Made by a program: the position numbers and the translations under genes. Below the pieces are notes generated by a model. That model was not told the DNA's origin. It was given only the letters and a program-made list of their open reading frames with translations, and searched no databases. Below, piece by piece: positions 60,219 to 64,000 of a stretch of DNA of 64,000 nt. Each line of letters starts with the position of its first letter. Position 1 is the stretch's first letter. The DNA comes from Pollutibacter soli (GTDB taxonomy: Bacteria; Bacteroidota; Bacteroidia; Chitinophagales; Chitinophagaceae): assembly GCA_029269725.1 (NCBI GenBank), contig JARJHS010000008.1, positions 62,001 to 126,000 on the forward strand, read 5' to 3'.

Positions 60219-60664
60219 TTCAAACTATCTTCCAGTGACCTGCCGGAAAATGTATAACTGAAATCCACCCACCATTCGCCATTGTGTTTTACTACGCGAA
60301 CGTCGGCAGGATGTTTTTCAAATGAATTGGCGTAGTTGATCACGGTAACACTGTCATTCAGCTCATCCACTTTGTTGATCTGGATCGATGCCGATTTCAA
60401 TCCAAGCCTTTCGTTCTCCGGCCTTTTCTTCATGTGTTCTGTAAACCTTTCGAACAGCTGCCTGTCTTCTGCTTCTGGTAACACAAATAATTCTGCCTTG
60501 GTATAATCTCCATCAAGTACTGCACGAACAAACTCACGCCCTGCATCCAGTGCGTCTTCCGGTTTTTTGAAACCTTCAGGACCGCCACAGGACAGGCAAA
60601 AGGCAACAGGCAGCAGGCAGCAGATGAATGCAATGATGCTGTAGTTTGGAATCAGAGGTTTCAT
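60215..60664 (-). CDS. DUF4878-like lipoprotein
   Basis: 149 residues from ATG 60664 (MKPLIPNYSIIAFICC). Lipobox FCLSCGG. Mature part: KKPEDALDAGREFVRAVLDG, DYTKAELFVLP, VTVINYANSFEKHPADVRVV and KHNGEWWVDFSYTF, matching the DUF4878 (NTF2-like) pattern. Upstream in-frame Met codons are not signal-like. It is translationally coupled to crcB, an unusual pairing. Function unknown. Confidence 0.8.
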   Translation of the reverse strand: MKPLIPNYSIIAFICCLLPVAFCLSCGGPEGFKKPEDALDAGREFVRAVLDGDYTKAELFVLPEAEDRQLFERFTEHMKKRPENERLGLKSASIQINKVDELNDSVTVINYANSFEKHPADVRVVKHNGEWWVDFSYTFSGRSLEDSLK

Positions 60665-60802
60665 TCCTTTAAGGTTAAAATATTTTTTTTGCGAAATATT
60701 TTCAAAGATGTTCTGCATTACAAATTCGTTATAATACAAAGAAAGGAAACCTTTATAAGATTTCCTTCAATCACTTTCAATTGACAAGATCACTGCCCAA
60801 AA

Positions 60803-61786
60803 TTACTGCGGTTGATTGCTTTCTTTATCGTAAGCTCTGATAATCGCTTTAACCAAACGGTGACGAACAACGTCTTCTTCATCCAGTTCGATATGAGCTA
60901 TACCGTCAATATTCTTGAGAATCCGGATGGCTTTATCCAGACCGCTTTTCTGATTTTTTGGCAGATCCACCTGGCTGAGATCACCGGTGATAATGGCCTT
61001 CGCATTGGCACCAATACGTGTCAAAAACATTTTGATCTGGAGATCGGTAGCGTTCTGCGCTTCATCAAGAATGATATAGGCATGATCCAGCGTACGGCCA
61101 CGCATATACGCTAACGGCGCAATTTCAATGACGCGTGTACTCATATAGTATCCGAGCTTATCTGCCGGGATCATATCATCCAGCGCATCGTATAATGGAC
61201 GCAGATACGGATCGATTTTCTCTTTCAGGTCCCCGGGAAGAAACCCCAGACTTTCTCCAGCTTCAACTGCAGGACGTGTCAGAATGATTTTCTTGACCAT
61301 CTTATTCTTCAATGCGCGAACCGCAAGTGCAACAGCAGTATATGTTTTACCGGTACCTGCGGGACCAATAGCAAAGATGATATCATTGCGATCACTCATC
61401 GTCACCATCTTCTTCTGATTCGCTGTGCGCGCCCGAACCGATTTGCCATTCGGTCCGAATACCAATACCTCATTGGGGTTGCGCTCAACGAAATTGTCTA
61501 CCGTTTCGGCGTCATCACCGCCGAGTATCTGTTCAAAATAATTTTCACTGAGATGTCCGTTGCGTTCAAGGTATTGAATCAATAATTCAATTTTTTCCCT
61601 GGCGCTTTCGATTTGTTCCGGTGCTCCGCTGAGTTTGATCTGTGTACCTCTGCTGAGGATTTTGAGTAGGGGGAATTTCTTTTTGAGAATGTCCAGCTTT
61701 CCGTTATTGACCCCGAAAAATTCAAGGGGATTAACGGATTCAAGGTTAATGATAGTTTCTGTCAATTTTCCTGTTTTAATGTTCAC
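60803..61786 (-). CDS. PhoH family ATPase
   Basis: 327 residues. N-terminal KH-like domain (~1-95: [40 protein letters not shown]) then the PhoH ATPase: Walker [41 protein letters not shown], Walker [21 protein letters not shown]. Related to RNA metabolism and stress. The start is GTG 61786. A promoter with TTTG and TATATTTG lies 45 nt upstream. Confidence 0.95.
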   Translation of the reverse strand: MNIKTGKLTETIINLESVNPLEFFGVNNGKLDILKKKFPLLKILSRGTQIKLSGAPEQIESAREKIELLIQYLERNGHLSENYFEQILGGDDAETVDNFVERNPNEVLVFGPNGKSVRARTANQKKMVTMSDRNDIIFAIGPAGTGKTYTAVALAVRALKNKMVKKIILTRPAVEAGESLGFLPGDLKEKIDPYLRPLYDALDDMIPADKLGYYMSTRVIEIAPLAYMRGRTLDHAYIILDEAQNATDLQIKMFLTRIGANAKAIITGDLSQVDLPKNQKSGLDKAIRILKNIDGIAHIELDEEDVVRHRLVKAIIRAYDKESNQPQ

Positions 61787-62244
61787 AATGCTTATCTACT
61801 GACGAGGAACGGACTATAATTCGTCTCTATCCAAATATAATCAGGATTGAGCGTACTCTTTCAAAGTTACTTATTAACAGCGTGTGGGAAAACTTAAAGT
61901 TTAGGCAGCAGGCAGCAGTGAGCAGGCCGCAGATATTCCGCAATGAAGTTGAGTATAAGCAAACAATATCTAGACAAAATGGTTCAAATGAAAACAAAGT
62001 TTGTATGCAGATTAACTATCGGCATGGGGCGGCACCGGATAGGGGTGATCAATATTTAAAATGTGTGAAAATGATGTTGCTGATATTTAACAAAAACCAA
62101 GATTGAAAATTTGTTTGCTTTTGTGAAATTATCTGTTGCGTGCTGCCTGAACAGAATACGTAATACAGAATACAGGAAGACAACTGAAAACTGAATTTGC
62201 CACACGAAATAATTTAACGACGAAAGCGGGCTACTTACTGCTTA
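61787..62244. other. Intergenic region, promoter for phoH and repeats
   Basis: 458 bp. It holds the phoH promoter (61832-61865), a GGCAGCAGGCAGCAGTGAGC block at 61904-61923, TACGTAATACAGAATACAGG (~62157-62176) and the CTACTTACT repeat reaching the permease stop. No supported gene. Confidence 0.6.
61832..61865 (-). promoter_or_regulatory. Promoter of phoH (-33 TTTG, -7 TATATTTG)
   Basis: On the minus strand TTTG (61865-61862), 22-nt spacer, TATATTTG (61839-61832). This matches the Bacteroidota sigma-ABfr consensus TTTG/TAnnTTTG with 17-23 nt spacing, and lies 45 nt from the GTG start. Confidence 0.6.
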
Positions 62245-62258
62245 CTACTCACTTCTCA
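62231..62258. repeat. CTACTTACTGCTTACTACTC repeat spanning a stop codon
   Basis: CTACTTACTGCTTACTACTC then ACTTCTCA. It contains the TAG stop of the permease gene (62245-62247) and its last codons (Arg-Ser-Glu). Confidence 0.7.
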
Positions 62259-64000
62259 GATCCACCACCGCATTCGCATTCGCCGCTTTCCATGTTTGTG
62301 AAATAATGGTACACAACCCCAGCAACAATAACAATGCAAAACAAAGCACAGCGCTGCCAATGCCAAATGAAACGCGGTTTGCAAATCCCTGCAGGAAGAA
62401 GAATGCAGCAGTATACCCGATCGGCACTGCTATAAAGCCCGCAATGAATAATAGTTTTACAAATCCGGTCGATAAAATCCTTAAAACCTGTTTCACATCT
62501 GCACCAATAATTTTCCTGATGCTGATTTCTTTCCGTTTGGTTTCAACTGTATAAATCACCAGGCCAAGCAATCCAAGTGTGGCAATGGATATTGCCATAA
62601 AGGCGAGATAGCCTAGCAATGAAATGGTGGCCGATTGGGAATTGTTTTTCTCCAGAACTTCCGCCAGCCATACAGGAGTAAATTCCTGCTTTGGCGAGAT
62701 CGTTTTTAATGTTTGAGCTATTTCAGAGGGCAGCATCTTGTTATTTTGTGCATTCGCTTTCACATAGAGATAATGATATTCTTTTTGTTTTGACATTATA
62801 GCTAATGCTTTTACGGGCCTTCCTGCGCCTTCGTAATTGAAATCCTGCATTATTCCTGCTACCTGCAGGCTCGTACTGTCATTTATTTTCACCAGGCTTC
62901 CGATAGCCTTATTGAAATCTTTAAATCCGAAAGCAATAGCGGCTTGCTGGTTGAGCAAAATATATTGATTGTTATTTGCACCATCCGGAATATTTTTTCC
63001 TGCAACAATTTTCAGATCCATATCGCTGATGAAAGATGGTTCAGCATAATAATAATTCATCTGGAACGCATCCGATTTGTCTTCGCGCCACGCAGTTGTT
63101 GACTTACCATTGAATCGTGCTGCGAGTGTCGATGACATCGCTGAAACGGATTCGATGCCGGCTATCTGTTTTATTTTTTGCGATGCTAATTCATCATCAA
63201 CACCTTCGAGTGGAACAACAATCACATCGGCCCTTTTATACCCGGGATCAACATCTGATAAATAGGCAAACTGCCGGTAAAATGCAAGCAGAAAAATAAT
63301 AATGGTAAGAGAAAGACTGTATTGAAAAACCACCAGTGTTTTTTGCAGACTTACCTTACCAACAATACGTGCTGTAACCATGTTCTTCAGCACACGCAGA
63401 GGTTTAAATGAACTCAGTATCCATGCCGGTGCGATTCCCGCGAGAATGCCTGTCAGCAATACATATAAAACACACCAGAGATAGTAACTCCGGTTCAGAT
63501 GAAAGGTTGAAGGAATAAATTCATAGCCATCATTGAAAGGTGCGTAGTGCAGGATAAAAGAGAGCAGCACTGAAGCAAATCCAAAGGCAAGAATGGAGAC
63601 AATAACGGATTCGAAAATATATTGCAGAAAAACCTGGTAGCGTTTTGCGCCGGCAACTTTTCTTATACCAACTTCTTTTGCCCTTGTGAGTGCGCGGGCA
63701 ATATTCAGGTTGGTATAATTGAAGGCGGCAGCGAGTAAAACAATCAACGCAACTCCGATTTCAAAAAGCATTTTCGACCATGAAGTGCCCCTGCCAATAT
63801 CATTGTATAATTGTTCACTTCCTGGAGTGATATCATCCAGGGCCTGCACGCCATAATTGACTTTGCCTTCCTTATTAATTTTGTTGAGTTCTGCCGATAC
63901 CTGCGCTAATTGAATTTCAAGACTTGCTTTTTTGGCCGATTTATTCAAATGGACGTAGGTATACGCATTGTCCATCCCAAACCAAAGAGAAGATTTTTGA
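62245..64000 (-). CDS. MacB-like ABC transporter permease, 5' end beyond window
   Basis: The frame is open to the right edge (QKSSLWFGM precedes the first internal Met at 63975), so the N-terminus is missing; 585 codons are visible. Visible order: MacB periplasmic remnant, FtsX domain with helices (LFEIGVALIVLLAAAFNYTN, IVSILAFGFASVLLSFIL, LWCVLYVLLTGILAGIA). A second MacB_PCD domain (~290-440) and a second FtsX domain (YLAFMAISIATLGLLGLVIY, ETKRKEISIRKIIGADVKQV, LLFIAGFIAVPIGYTAAFFF) follow. This is the FtsX-duplicated Bacteroidota permease type. Its ATPase partner is not in the window. The last codons are in a CTACTTACT repeat. Confidence 0.9.
   Translation of the reverse strand, partial: QKSSLWFGMDNAYTYVHLNKSAKKASLEIQLAQVSAELNKINKEGKVNYGVQALDDITPGSEQLYNDIGRGTSWSKMLFEIGVALIVLLAAAFNYTNLNIARALTRAKEVGIRKVAGAKRYQVFLQYIFESVIVSILAFGFASVLLSFILHYAPFNDGYEFIPSTFHLNRSYYLWCVLYVLLTGILAGIAPAWILSSFKPLRVLKNMVTARIVGKVSLQKTLVVFQYSLSLTIIIFLLAFYRQFAYLSDVDPGYKRADVIVVPLEGVDDELASQKIKQIAGIESVSAMSSTLAARFNGKSTTAWREDKSDAFQMNYYYAEPSFISDMDLKIVAGKNIPDGANNNQYILLNQQAAIAFGFKDFNKAIGSLVKINDSTSLQVAGIMQDFNYEGAGRPVKALAIMSKQKEYHYLYVKANAQNNKMLPSEIAQTLKTISPKQEFTPVWLAEVLEKNNSQSATISLLGYLAFMAISIATLGLLGLVIYTVETKRKEISIRKIIGADVKQVLRILSTGFVKLLFIAGFIAVPIGYTAAFFFLQGFANRVSFGIGSAVLCFALLLLLGLCTIISQTWKAANANAVVDLRSE

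Noticed and set aside
60219-60802. Fluoride riboswitch for crcB
   Set aside because: crcB is coupled to the upstream lipoprotein gene and no GGCGATGG-type aptamer core was seen.
61882-62106. Plus-strand 74-codon frame upstream of phoH
   Set aside because: It runs through GGCAGCAGGC low complexity and has no family-like segment.

Overview
The window looks like a piece of a Bacteroidota chromosome, most likely Chitinophagaceae or a close relative. Grounds: LytS/LytTR two-component pairs, ECF sigma factors coupled to membrane proteins, PorT-like outer-membrane barrels, lipoproteins with SCxx-type lipoboxes, DUF2911, DUF3817 and LVIVD families, weak or absent Shine-Dalgarno sequences, several TTG/GTG starts, and -7 elements of the Bacteroidota form TAnnTTTG. 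No rRNA, tRNA, CRISPR array, prophage or complete insertion sequence was recognised. No species name can be given from sequence alone.

Layout. 1-10.9 kb: a truncated SGNH/membrane-bound dehydrogenase lipoprotein, a secreted HELIH protein, a LytS/LytTR pair, a kelch-like propeller protein, a DUF2214 membrane protein, a Tat-type sugar isomerase, an esterase and an ABC-F ATPase. 11-19 kb: a DnaJ-like membrane protein, small lipoproteins, a polysaccharide deacetylase, a dienelactone hydrolase, a saccharopine-dehydrogenase-like protein and gcvP. 19.6-20.9 kb: a tandem array of 134-bp units between convergent genes. 20.9-36.9 kb: sterol desaturase, MFS exporter, deoxynucleoside kinase with folK, sppA, a divergent alpha-2-macroglobulin/pbpC pair, and bioA. 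37-41 kb: a four-gene sigma-factor operon whose second protein appears to join an inner-membrane helix to an outer-membrane barrel. 41-47 kb: YdeI-like, queG, a serine hydrolase with SxxR, clpB, and a DsbA-like protein lacking its nucleophilic Cys. 47-56 kb is more accessory: an orphan charged membrane protein, a decayed reading frame, an rhlE-type helicase, several lineage-type small proteins and lipoproteins, and an orphan IS3-type OrfA. 56-64 kb: DUF985 cupin, a second sigma/anti-sigma pair, a half-size TSUP transporter, ppa, crcB, a DUF4878 lipoprotein, phoH, and a MacB-like permease cut by the window end.

Genes are mostly single units or short operons. The sets that clearly belong together are lytS-lytR, A2M-pbpC (envelope defence and peptidoglycan repair), folK-dNK, the two sigma/partner pairs that share an identical 11-nt overlap, queG-ydeI (overlapping), and crcB with its upstream lipoprotein (ATGA overlap).

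The most unusual content is between the genes. It holds a 134-bp satellite array, paired 15-bp inverted motifs at 2.2-2.4 kb, near-perfect palindromes at 41.0 and 58.6 kb, ACCTggcAGGT hairpin clusters between convergent genes, and many 7-9-bp-period degenerate repeats. The short-period repeats sit at gene 3' ends and repeatedly supply the stop codon.
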